Positions 42,081 to 50,152 of a stretch of DNA of 64,000 nucleotides are shown here, one piece after another. The notes beneath the pieces are model-generated. The model did no database searches and was not told where the DNA came from. It saw only the letters and a program-made list of their open reading frames with translations. The stretch's first letter is position 1. Every line of letters starts with the position of its first letter. The stretch covers positions 74,501-138,500 of the forward strand of contig NZ_JBBOYW010000001.1 of assembly GCF_038008325.1 (NCBI RefSeq). Reading direction: 5' to 3'. The position numbers were made by a program, and so were the translations under genes. Source of the DNA: Lysinibacillus sp. FSL K6-0232. Lineage in GTDB: Bacteria; Bacillota; Bacilli; Bacillales_A; Planococcaceae.

Positions 42081-42320
42081 ATGTTAATGACATATAGTAA
42101 ACCAATGCTTATAGATAGTGGAAATAGTTCGGAAATTATTAAAGGTGAATGTGGCTGGGGTGGAGAATTGCCGTTTTTTGATGCTAGAGGTTCTAAAAAA
42201 GTTTCTCGTAGAGTGAGAAAATATGTTGCTCAGTCATGTCCAGGCCCTGGAGTAGTAACGGTATGCCATATTTGTAGATCTATAACTGTTTCATGTTCAA
42301 CAGAAGAAAATGAATGCTAA
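42081..42320 (+). CDS. Candidate lasso-type RiPP precursor, 79 residues
   Basis: The leader keeps the lasso spacing Y5-x2-P8-x-L10-x3-G14, and a core starting at Gly22 would place Glu29 at ring position 8 (G1-E8). The penultimate leader residue is Ile20 rather than the usual Thr, and no aromatic is present at position 16. The predicted core runs from GECGWGGELPFF to the C-terminus: 58 residues with a basic segment (KKVSRRVRK) and six Cys at 24, 53, 62, 65, 72 and 79. Known lasso cores are much shorter, so the product may be trimmed or be a new type. AAAGGGGG lies 8 nt before the ATG. Confidence 0.75.
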   Translation: MLMTYSKPMLIDSGNSSEIIKGECGWGGELPFFDARGSKKVSRRVRKYVAQSCPGPGVVTVCHICRSITVSCSTEENEC

Positions 42321-42335
42321 CCTATAAATAGGTTA
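42318..42335 (+). promoter_or_regulatory. Hairpin on the precursor stop codon
   Basis: TAACCTAT and ATAGGTTA are perfect complements with a 2-nt loop, beginning at the stop codon of the precursor gene. There is no T run. It may protect the transcript end or reduce readthrough. Confidence 0.5.
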
Positions 42336-42480
42336 ATATCAAAACTAGTTTATTTCTATGTTAACTTATTACACAAAAGCTGTAACAGGAATGTATAGTC
42401 AAGAACAGGTTTGATGAAGAGTCAAGTATGATGAATTGTTAAGATTCTATAGCAGGAAATAAATATCAAAACTAAATTTG

Positions 42481-42505
42481 CCCTATAGAAATAGCACAAT
42501 ACTCC
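42481..42505 (-). promoter_or_regulatory. Right arm of the inverted repeat flanking the precursor gene
   Basis: Complement of 42039-42062 with one gap and few mismatches. The region 42336-42513 otherwise holds no gene, only two AGTCAAG direct repeats near 42399 and 42420. Confidence 0.45.
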
Positions 42506-42552
42506 TATAAAATATGTTGAGAATCCATATTTTTCTAACTTATTATTATAAT

Positions 42553-42936
42553 ATGTTACTTATTTTCGTGATTGTATGTTTGAGTTGCCTTTTTTACAAT
42601 TTGACTAGACTGAGAAACTACATTAATTTTCAACGAAGATTTATACAGATTGAGCAAATAGAAGTATTGGATATAGAAAAATTATATCTAATTTTGGATG
42701 AAAAAAACATTTTTGATAATTTATATGTTTTGAATGCTATTTATCGTAGAATTTCAAAAAAGAAAGAAGTTAATTTAATAAAAGTAGTATATAAAAACGA
42801 TGACGAAATAAAAGTCGAACATTTGATGAAATTAAATCAACTACAAATTGGAGAAATTCCAGTATTACTATATATGGGAGAAAAATATTATTGGGAAGAT
42901 ATAATGAATTGTTCTTCAGAAGATAAGTTTCTTTGA
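42553..42936 (+). CDS. Unrecognised membrane-anchored protein of the lasso island
   Basis: 127-residue protein from ATG 42553 (an in-frame TTG at 42514 would add 13 residues); neither has a clear ribosome-binding site. One N-terminal hydrophobic segment (LLIFVIVCLSCLF, residues ~2-14) is followed by a charged soluble part ending MNCSSEDKFL. The stretch GEIPVLLYMGEKYYWEDIM vaguely recalls the cis-Pro strand of thioredoxin folds, but no CxxC is present. Its place between the precursor and the redox genes suggests an accessory role. The function is unknown. Confidence 0.55.
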   Translation: MLLIFVIVCLSCLFYNLTRLRNYINFQRRFIQIEQIEVLDIEKLYLILDEKNIFDNLYVLNAIYRRISKKKEVNLIKVVYKNDDEIKVEHLMKLNQLQIGEIPVLLYMGEKYYWEDIMNCSSEDKFL

Positions 42937-42968
42937 AACAATATAACATTTTGTGTGTAGTTTGCTAT

Positions 42969-42994
42969 AAAAGCCTTGTACATTAAAGGCTTTT
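42969..42994 (+). terminator. Internal terminator within the lasso island
   Basis: AAAAGCCTT pairs with AAGGCTTTT around an 8-nt loop. It could attenuate transcription between the precursor region and the redox/export genes. Confidence 0.65.
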
Positions 42995-43025
42995 AATGAG
43001 TTGAAAGAAAAGGAGTTGACTAAAC

Positions 43026-43403
43026 ATCATTATCGTTTATCTGATTGTAGCAATGATTTTTCTGAAAAACGGATTCAATAAAGTTTTTAAAATTTATCAT
43101 TATTATGCGGCGATAAATGAGAAAATAAAAATAACGCCAACATTCGTAAGCATTTTAGTGAGTGTAGAAGTGACTGTAGGTATTTTCTTTTTAATTCAGT
43201 TTGTAAATGTATACATATGTATGACCGCCGTAATGTTGCAATTGTTCAGTCTGTTTTTACTGTTTAAACCTTCTAAAGAAAGAATGACACGTAACTGCGG
43301 TTGTTTTGAAAACATACCCATCAATATAAATATAAAAAATTTAGGATACAATTATACAAAATTCACATTAGTGTTCTTGATTTTTTTAGGAGAGATACTA
43401 TGA
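43026..43403 (+). CDS. MauE/DoxX-like redox membrane protein 1
   Basis: Four-helix membrane protein of the MauE type. MauE-like proteins support disulfide chemistry of exported partners. A CxC motif (NCGCFEN) falls at 82 and 84 counted from ATG 43053. That ATG would cut the first helix, and the AAAAGGAG site (43008-43015) instead points to a start near 43026-43029, where only ATC or ATT codons stand; the frame is open back to 43020. A rare start codon or an upstream frameshift is possible. I place the start at 43026 tentatively. It overlaps the next gene by 4 nt. Confidence 0.65.
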   Translation: MIIVYLIVAMIFLKNGFNKVFKIYHYYAAINEKIKITPTFVSILVSVEVTVGIFFLIQFVNVYICMTAVMLQLFSLFLLFKPSKERMTRNCGCFENIPININIKNLGYNYTKFTLVFLIFLGEIL

Positions 43404-43891
43404 TTGATATTTTTTGTTATGGTGCTGCTTTAGTATTGATACTTTCAGGGTTTTCTAAATTAATCTCGCATTCAAATACAAAGCACTTTTTTTTGAAGTA
43501 TATTGCTATTAATGATATTTCGATGACGTTTATGGCATTGTTATTCCCATTATTTGAAATCGTAATAGGTGTCGGTTTATTTATTTATGATCACCCTATA
43601 CTTTATATTAGTGCCTTATCTTTAATCTTACTCTTTATCATTATTAATTCGTATGCGTTTATTAATAAGGCGGAAGAGGACTGTAAATGTTTCGGTAATT
43701 TAATTCCAACTAAGACAGGACTAGGTGGCTTAATACAAAGTGTATGCATGTTTCTCAGTATAGTGCCACTACTATATTTTGATAAAGGTAATATGAATAT
43801 ACTTGACTTTGGCAATGTATTTTATCTCGTACCTGTTCTTTTATGGTTCACCACTTTAATAATTATTAGAAGAAACGTAGAGGTGGTGTAA
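43400..43891 (+). CDS. MauE/DoxX-like redox membrane protein 2
   Basis: 163-residue membrane protein with four or five hydrophobic helices and the family motif DCKCFGNL (Cys95 and Cys97). It starts ATG 43400 inside the end of the first MauE-like gene, with TTAGGAGAG upstream, and is followed after 2 nt by a thioredoxin-like gene. MauE in methylamine dehydrogenase maturation works with the thioredoxin-like MauD; here a similar pair probably forms disulfides in the cysteine-rich product or in the partner proteins. Confidence 0.75.
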   Translation: MIDIFCYGAALVLILSGFSKLISHSNTKHFFLKYIAINDISMTFMALLFPLFEIVIGVGLFIYDHPILYISALSLILLFIIINSYAFINKAEEDCKCFGNLIPTKTGLGGLIQSVCMFLSIVPLLYFDKGNMNILDFGNVFYLVPVLLWFTTLIIIRRNVEVV

Positions 43892-43893
43892 CG

Positions 43894-44406
43894 ATGAGCA
43901 TGGAAATTTATTATGCTTTCATCATCATTTCTTGTGTATTAATGCTTAGTATTTTGTTTTCATTAAGAACTAGAAGAGTGCTAACTTTAGAAAAACGAGG
44001 GCCATTGGAAAAGTCCGTTTTCCCAATGATTTCATTGAAGACCAAACAATTTGAAACTGTTAAAGTTCAGGATATTGTGAATGAGGTTAATATGCAGACT
44101 TTAGTTTTTATTGATAGTCAGTGTTCTGCTTGCAAAGCAACATTATCAAAATTCCAATTTTTAATATCTGTTAAAAAAGAAGAGTATATTTTTATAGCAA
44201 TGGATACGATAGAAAATCGAGATTACCTGAGCTATTTAGAAGATCAATATATTTACTTTATTGAAGAAGAAATTTTATCTAATCAATTAAAAATAGATAC
44301 ATTTCCAATGTATCTCGTTTTGAATACTGATCATTTTGTAGTAGAGAAAAAAGGAATTGCAAGTTTAGAAAATCTTTTGGATGTGAATGACTATGAATTT
44401 CAATGA
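43894..44406 (+). CDS. Membrane-anchored thioredoxin-like protein (MauD/TlpA type)
   Basis: 170-residue protein with an N-terminal membrane helix (about 5-24) and an extracytoplasmic thioredoxin-like domain. The active site is Cys77-Ser-Ala-Cys80 in FIDSQCSACKATLSKF, with a probable cis-Pro in IDTFPMYLVL. GAGGTGG precedes the ATG. It overlaps the transporter gene by 20 nt. It probably exchanges disulfides with the two MauE-like proteins and with the exported peptide; an oxidase rather than reductase role is inferred from the six-cysteine precursor. Confidence 0.8.
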   Translation: MSMEIYYAFIIISCVLMLSILFSLRTRRVLTLEKRGPLEKSVFPMISLKTKQFETVKVQDIVNEVNMQTLVFIDSQCSACKATLSKFQFLISVKKEEYIFIAMDTIENRDYLSYLEDQYIYFIEEEILSNQLKIDTFPMYLVLNTDHFVVEKKGIASLENLLDVNDYEFQ

Positions 44407-46240
44407 ATTAAAATTTCTTGAGAAAGACCGACCTGTTAGAGATTTTTTTTATTCCCAGTATTTTTATTTGAAAAATATTTGGAGAGAACAAAGGGGTATA
44501 TTTCTTATTTTAATTCTTTTAAGCTTAACGACTTCCATTATGTTACCTTTAGAAATTTTGCTACAGAAAAGGTTGATAGATCAACTAACAGTGGTGCAGA
44601 AAGTCCCTAATGAATTAGGATATGTGTTAGTTCTACTTGTAGCAATAACGTTTTTTAGTCTATTTGGACAACTATCTGGAAAAATTCAAGGGTACCTCTT
44701 TCGAAAAATTTCTTTAAAAGTGAATTATTTATTTAAAGCAATGTTAAACAAAAAAGTAACTAGCGTTTCATTAGAAAACTTTGAGTCTGGTTTTTTTTAC
44801 AATCAAGTGAATTTGGCAGGTAAAGCGTTGGAAGGAAATGGACTAGGTACTACATATTCTTTTCTACAGATCATTACAAGTGTATTTTCGCTATTTTCAA
44901 TTTTTATGATTCTATCGGCTATTCATTGGACATTACCTTTAACTGTGTTTTTATCAACAATTCCAGGGGTTGTTATTGTTTTTTTTAGCAAATTTAAAAA
45001 CTATAAAGTTGAAAAAAATGTTGCATTTAAAGAAAGAGAGTTTTCTTATACAGAATCTCTTTTTTTTGACAAAAACTATTTAAAGGAAATTAAAATGTAT
45101 AGTTTGAGTGATTATTTGTTAGGGAAATGGAAAAACCTTTATTTTTATACGATGAACAAAAGAATTGAAGTGGCAAAGTGGGAACTGAAAAATAGTGCAG
45201 TGATGATACTACTTGTGGGGGTTATCAATACAGGTGTATCTGTATTCTTTGTTTATCAACTAGTAGAGAACGCTTTAACAATAGGGAGTTATGTGGCGTT
45301 AACTGCGGCAATAATTACTTTGCAGGGCATTTTTGGTCAAATTGGTGCACATTTAGCTTCTATATTTGAAGCAGCTATTTATAATAATGCTTTAATCAAC
45401 TTATTAAAAATAGAATATTTTGATGATGAAAAGAGAGAAGAAATTAAGTCTATTGAAGCAATTGATATTAAAAATGGAACTTTCAACTACCCTTATTCTG
45501 ATATTTCAATTTTTTCGAAATTAAACTTTTCAATACGAAGAGGAGAAAAAATTTCGATTGTAGGTGGTAATGGTTCAGGGAAAACAACACTCGCTCATTG
45601 TTTAGTAGGCTTGTTTAATTTGACGGAAGGAAAGATTTTAGTAAATGGAGAAAATATGAATGACATTGATAAATCTAGTTTTTATAAACAAGTTGCTGTA
45701 GTTTTTCAAACATTCCCTAAATATATGTATTCATTAAGAGAAAATATTGGGTTTGGCAATGTTGATGACATGGATAATGAACAGAAAATATGGGATGTAA
45801 TAAGACAGGTAGGATTGGGAGAAAAATTTTCAGTCCATAATGTTGACTTAGATACTTATTTATCTAAAGAAATGGATGGCGGAATTGATTTGTCTGGGGG
45901 GGAATGGCAAAAAATAGCTTTAGGACGAGCGTTAATGAAGGATGTTAGCTTAATTTTGTTGGATGAACCTACAGCGTCATTAGATCCTCATTCAGAATTA
46001 AAAATACTTGAATTATTCGATAGCATGACAGACGATAAAACAACGATTACGATTACACATAGAATCGGACCCACGAAATTATCGGATAAGATTATCGTAA
46101 TGGATAAAGGGAAAATTGAAGAAATCGGTACTTTTGATGAATTGATAAATAATAAAGGATTATTTTATCGTATGCATCAAGCACAATACAAATGGTATGA
46201 GCAAAAGGAGTGTTTCCATGAAGCAGTTAAAACTACATGA
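44387..46240 (+). CDS. ABC exporter of the lasso-type peptide (D protein)
   Basis: 617-residue fused permease/ATPase of the lipid A/multidrug exporter type. The membrane part (about 35-330, six helices) precedes the nucleotide-binding domain with Walker A GGNGSGKTTL (about residue 393), signature LSGGEWQKIALGRAL (about 502), Walker B LILLDEPTAS and the His switch THR. There is no C39 peptidase domain, consistent with leader removal by B2. In lasso clusters such transporters export the mature peptide and give immunity. ATG 44387 or 44393 could be used. Confidence 0.87.
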   Translation: MTMNFNELKFLEKDRPVRDFFYSQYFYLKNIWREQRGIFLILILLSLTTSIMLPLEILLQKRLIDQLTVVQKVPNELGYVLVLLVAITFFSLFGQLSGKIQGYLFRKISLKVNYLFKAMLNKKVTSVSLENFESGFFYNQVNLAGKALEGNGLGTTYSFLQIITSVFSLFSIFMILSAIHWTLPLTVFLSTIPGVVIVFFSKFKNYKVEKNVAFKEREFSYTESLFFDKNYLKEIKMYSLSDYLLGKWKNLYFYTMNKRIEVAKWELKNSAVMILLVGVINTGVSVFFVYQLVENALTIGSYVALTAAIITLQGIFGQIGAHLASIFEAAIYNNALINLLKIEYFDDEKREEIKSIEAIDIKNGTFNYPYSDISIFSKLNFSIRRGEKISIVGGNGSGKTTLAHCLVGLFNLTEGKILVNGENMNDIDKSSFYKQVAVVFQTFPKYMYSLRENIGFGNVDDMDNEQKIWDVIRQVGLGEKFSVHNVDLDTYLSKEMDGGIDLSGGEWQKIALGRALMKDVSLILLDEPTASLDPHSELKILELFDSMTDDKTTITITHRIGPTKLSDKIIVMDKGKIEEIGTFDELINNKGLFYRMHQAQYKWYEQKECFHEAVKTT

Positions 46241-47018
46241 GATACAAAATGAGAAGGAATCCCCATTAGTAGTCATGAAAAATGTATCAAAAGAATTTCA
46301 GTCGAAGGATTTTACAACACAAGCATTAGATAGCATCAATTGTGAAATTTATCAAAATGAAATCGTAGCCATCATGGGTACAAGTGGCTCAGGGAAAAGT
46401 ACATTGCTTAATATTTTAGCTGCTTTAGATAAACCAACACATGGGGAATTAATTTTTCAAGGTGTACCGATGATTGAGCAATTTCAAGAGCCAACATCAT
46501 CCGAATTTAGAAAGCGAAATATAGGATTTATATTTCAAAACTTCAACTTATTAGATGAATTAACGGTATCGGATAATGTGGCAATGCCGTTAATTTTACT
46601 AGATGAGGACTCTAAAAAAATTGCTCACAAGGTAAATGATGTGCTAGCAAAATTAGCAATCAATGATTTAGCTAGAAAGAAACCAACTGAATTATCTGGT
46701 GGGCAAAAGCAACGAGTGGCTATAGCGAGAGCCATTATTGCTAATCCGCAACTATTGTTGGCAGATGAGCCAACAGGGGCATTAGATGTGAATACGACAG
46801 ATGATATTTTAACAACACTTGTCCAATTAAAAAATTTAACGAATCAAACCATTATATTAGTAACACATGATCCACATGTATCGACTTATGCTGATCGTGT
46901 ACTATTTTTTCATAAAGGGAAATTAGTAGATAATTATATCAATCAAGCGAATAGTGATAATTTAACAATAATTTTTGATAAATTTAAAAATATACAGAGG
47001 AGCTATCTCAATGTATGA
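46218..47018 (+). CDS. ABC transporter ATP-binding protein (BceA/LolD type)
   Basis: 266-residue ATPase that pairs with the FtsX-type permease encoded next. It contains Walker A GTSGSGKSTLL (about 53), QNFNLLDELTVSDNV, signature LSGGQKQRVAIARAI (about 159) and ADEPTGALD. ATG 46218 is chosen because AAAAGGAG lies 7 nt upstream; it lies inside the exporter gene end. The stop overlaps the permease start (ATGTATGA). Systems of this type detoxify or sense antimicrobial peptides. Confidence 0.9.
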   Translation: MKQLKLHEIQNEKESPLVVMKNVSKEFQSKDFTTQALDSINCEIYQNEIVAIMGTSGSGKSTLLNILAALDKPTHGELIFQGVPMIEQFQEPTSSEFRKRNIGFIFQNFNLLDELTVSDNVAMPLILLDEDSKKIAHKVNDVLAKLAINDLARKKPTELSGGQKQRVAIARAIIANPQLLLADEPTGALDVNTTDDILTTLVQLKNLTNQTIILVTHDPHVSTYADRVLFFHKGKLVDNYINQANSDNLTIIFDKFKNIQRSYLNV

Positions 47019-49389
47019 TTTAAAAAATATTGCTTGGAAACTTTGTAAAGCGGCTAAAACACAAGTAATCATTGCCATACAGGTAGTAGCGCTCGCGGTT
47101 TGTTTAATTGCAACGATGTTAATTTATGTGGATAATGCACAAACGGAGATGGAAGAAAATATTCACAGTATGTATGGGGATGTAGATATTTCAGCAGGTT
47201 ATGATTTTTCAACCTATTTTGATACGGGTCAGTGGATTACAACAGATATTTTTAATACAATTGAAAATTTAGAAGAAGTTGAGCAAGTAGAACCAATCTT
47301 ATTGCAATTTACATCTGTCGATCAGCTTGAAGGTGTTTATACATTAGGTGTGACAAGTGGGACGTTAACAAAAGGGTTTTACCATTTAAACGACACACCG
47401 AAAGATAATGAGGTCGTAATTACATATTCTTTATCAGAAACGTTAAATAAATTTGCTAAAGATTCAATAGTGATAAATGATAAGTCATTTGTGATAAAAG
47501 AAGTGCTCGCTCCGAATACTTATGGAGAAGATGCACCTATTCTTTATATGGACATGGCTCTATTAAAAAGTGTAAGTCATGCACCAACAGAAATAGAAGG
47601 CTTGTTTGTTATGCTTAAAACAAAGGATGTGGAGCAAACAGCCACTGTATTGAACCAACTTTTCAAAAATATTCGTGTTGAAATAACGAATGAAATGGAC
47701 TGGGTACAAGCAAATTTGATTACCTTGCTCGTGTTTATACTTATGTTAGTAATAAGTATTATCGTAGTTAGTGGACTATTATTGAAGTCTACTTTTTCAT
47801 TATTATTTAGCCGTTTGCAAGCTCAGTTTTTCGTGTTAAGAACGATGGGCGCAACGACAAAGCAACTAAAAAAGATTGTCAACACTCAATCGACGATTAT
47901 TTTACTAATGGGTGTAGGGATAGGCGCAATGGGGAGTCTTTTGTTGCTAAAATTCATTGTCCCGTCTTTTGTTGAGATGATTGGCCTACCGCAAGCCGAC
48001 TTTAGCATTCCTGTTGTTTATTTTTTAGCAATTTTACTTGCAATTTATTTCTTACTTTATATGTTTGTGTTTGTTAAAGTAGCGAAAGTAGCGAAAGCAA
48101 CACCTATAGTGATGAAAAGAAATGATGAGCTTAAATCGTATCGATGGGTAAAATGGAAGAGCGTGCTTACTTTTATAGTAGGTGTAATCTCATTACTCAT
48201 TTTTTTACAAGGTATTGCAAAGCCTAGTACACTGGAGTCGGTTATTTTAATCTTTATTGGAAGTGTACTAATCATTGGTTTATTATTCTTTTTATTCCCA
48301 TATGTGATAGTGTATACGTTGAATAAAGGATCCTCTTGGATTCATCATTATTTAGGAAATAAAGCACACTATATAAAAATACAGTTCATGCCTAATTTAA
48401 GAAGCTATATTCCTGTTGTTTTTATATTGGCAATTTTGATTATGATTATTGTATTTAATGGTACGTTTTTGAAATCTCTTGTAAAAGGTCAAGAACTAAT
48501 AATTGAAGAAACATATCCATATGAAGTAGCAATTACGAATCCTTATTTTGAGAATATCTTTTATGAGGATATAGCGTTATTGAAAAAAAATGTTTCAATA
48601 GAAAAAATACAATTAAGTAGTAAGGGTAGTTCTTTTATAGCTTCTAACTTTAATCTGAATTATGATGCGAAAGATTTTGGTGGAGAGAATAGAGTTGAAA
48701 TTACAGAAGATGCAGCGGATAAATATGACTTAAAAATAGGAGATGTTTTAGAAGGCTATTTCTTTGACGAAAATTCGAATGAACAAACAATTTATTTAAC
48801 AATTACTGGAATTATTCCGGTGGAAGACAAATATACACACCTTTATGTTGACTGGAGTTCTCCTTTGATTAAAGATGTTATTCCTATTGATAAAATCCAT
48901 TTAACTTTAGCTCCTGACGCAACATTAGACGATCTGCAGTATGCGATTCGCGATTGGCCAACATTAAAAATTGTGGAACGAGCTGTTCTTTTAGAGCAAG
49001 CCTCGGAATGGTTTTATCAACGATGGGCAATGTTTATCGTCGTTTTGGCTGCTTTAGTTGTAGCGAGCTGTATAGGTTTAGTGCAAACGATAATTCATAT
49101 TATTATTAAAAGGAAAGAACAATATCAGATACAACGTTTAATCGGGCTTTCACCAAAGGAATTAAAACAGCTTATTTGGTTTGAAGTTCTCTTTATTGTC
49201 ACGATTGGCGTATTGCTTGGCGTAACATTTGGTATGCTCTTAACAAATTTAATTATGCAAATAGACTCAGGCGGGTCAATAGAATGGGATTTCCTGTTTA
49301 TATTTAGTTCAAGTATAGGAATATGGATGAGTATTTTAGTATGTTGTCGTCTATATATTGCTCGATTTGTAAAGCGGAGTGTTATTTAG
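47011..49389 (+). CDS. FtsX-type ABC permease (BceB/SalY-like)
   Basis: 792-residue permease with two MacB/FtsX-like modules: an N-terminal helix (about 20-38), an extracytoplasmic domain (about 40-235), three helices (about 240-365), further helices (about 380-450), a second large extracytoplasmic domain (about 485-650), and three C-terminal helices. It works with the preceding ATPase. Two extracytoplasmic domains are more like LolC/SalY-type transporters than the single-domain BceB. Self-immunity to the island peptide is the likely role, but export of another substrate is possible. Confidence 0.85.
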   Translation: MYDLKNIAWKLCKAAKTQVIIAIQVVALAVCLIATMLIYVDNAQTEMEENIHSMYGDVDISAGYDFSTYFDTGQWITTDIFNTIENLEEVEQVEPILLQFTSVDQLEGVYTLGVTSGTLTKGFYHLNDTPKDNEVVITYSLSETLNKFAKDSIVINDKSFVIKEVLAPNTYGEDAPILYMDMALLKSVSHAPTEIEGLFVMLKTKDVEQTATVLNQLFKNIRVEITNEMDWVQANLITLLVFILMLVISIIVVSGLLLKSTFSLLFSRLQAQFFVLRTMGATTKQLKKIVNTQSTIILLMGVGIGAMGSLLLLKFIVPSFVEMIGLPQADFSIPVVYFLAILLAIYFLLYMFVFVKVAKVAKATPIVMKRNDELKSYRWVKWKSVLTFIVGVISLLIFLQGIAKPSTLESVILIFIGSVLIIGLLFFLFPYVIVYTLNKGSSWIHHYLGNKAHYIKIQFMPNLRSYIPVVFILAILIMIIVFNGTFLKSLVKGQELIIEETYPYEVAITNPYFENIFYEDIALLKKNVSIEKIQLSSKGSSFIASNFNLNYDAKDFGGENRVEITEDAADKYDLKIGDVLEGYFFDENSNEQTIYLTITGIIPVEDKYTHLYVDWSSPLIKDVIPIDKIHLTLAPDATLDDLQYAIRDWPTLKIVERAVLLEQASEWFYQRWAMFIVVLAALVVASCIGLVQTIIHIIIKRKEQYQIQRLIGLSPKELKQLIWFEVLFIVTIGVLLGVTFGMLLTNLIMQIDSGGSIEWDFLFIFSSSIGIWMSILVCCRLYIARFVKRSVI

Positions 49390-49391
49390 AT

Positions 49392-49991
49392 ATGGCCGTG
49401 TCAGAGAGCAGAACGATGTATATCTTGGTACATTCGCATTACATGCTTATTCAAGAGCTTTTAAAAAACATGTTCGCTATGTATAGACCATCTTGGATAA
49501 TTGATGGCATTCACTTGCCAAGTGAACTTGCCATAAAAATAAATGCGAATAAAGAAAAATATGATGTTATGTTAATTGACACATCGTATAAGCATTTTGT
49601 TCACTATATACCGTATTTGAAAATTTTTGAAACAATGAAGTGTCAAATTATTTTTATGACAGATGAAAATATTAGAGAGCTTTATTGGTACACAAGTACT
49701 ATTTCAAATTGTAAGGTCATAAATAAAGATATGACGATAAAACAATTAGTTCATATCATTGAAGGAAACTTAATAGAAGTAGTTAACACAAAACGAGTCG
49801 GAGCATTGAGTATGTTGGATTTGAATGTGCTCAAGGAATTGGCAAAGGGGCATTCCATTGACTATCTCTGCAGCTCACAAAAATTCACAAATATAGAGGT
49901 AGAGCAAGCCATTCAGCATATTAATGCGTATTTTGGAACAACTTATTATTTAGAAGCAGTGTATAAGGCATATATAGAAAAACTTATTTAA
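49392..49991 (+). CDS. Atypical response-regulator/LuxR-like protein
   Basis: 199-residue protein from ATG 49392 (ATG 49416 is an alternative; both sites are weak). The N-terminal half follows a receiver-like pattern with YDVMLIDTS carrying a candidate Asp63, but the usual acidic pair at the first strand is replaced by VHSH, so phosphorylation is doubtful. The C-terminal part (about 140-199; LSMLDLNVLKELAKGHSIDYL) resembles a LuxR/NarL helix-turn-helix. No histidine kinase is encoded next to it. It may regulate the transporter or the biosynthetic genes. Confidence 0.55.
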   Translation: MAVSESRTMYILVHSHYMLIQELLKNMFAMYRPSWIIDGIHLPSELAIKINANKEKYDVMLIDTSYKHFVHYIPYLKIFETMKCQIIFMTDENIRELYWYTSTISNCKVINKDMTIKQLVHIIEGNLIEVVNTKRVGALSMLDLNVLKELAKGHSIDYLCSSQKFTNIEVEQAIQHINAYFGTTYYLEAVYKAYIEKLI

Positions 49992-49993
49992 GA

Positions 49994-50031
49994 GAACGTT
50001 AAGTGGTATTTTACGCTTACGTTCTTTTTTT
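49994..50031 (+). terminator. Terminator before agrB
   Basis: GAACGT(T)AAG pairs with CTTACGTTC, followed by seven Ts. It separates the transporter/regulator genes from agrBDCA. Confidence 0.75.
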
Positions 50032-50152
50032 GAACGTTTATGTAAGGAGGGAAATAAAAAATAAGCGTTTATCTATATAAATATTCTTTTTAAGGAATTT
50101 TTAACTATTTTGTTGTTTTGTGTCTTATACTGATTATCAAGGAGGTAATGAC

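Noticed and set aside
42081..42320. Double-glycine bacteriocin precursor cleaved after Gly27-Gly28
   Set aside because: The exporter has no C39 peptidase domain, while a B2 peptidase and a lasso leader pattern are present.
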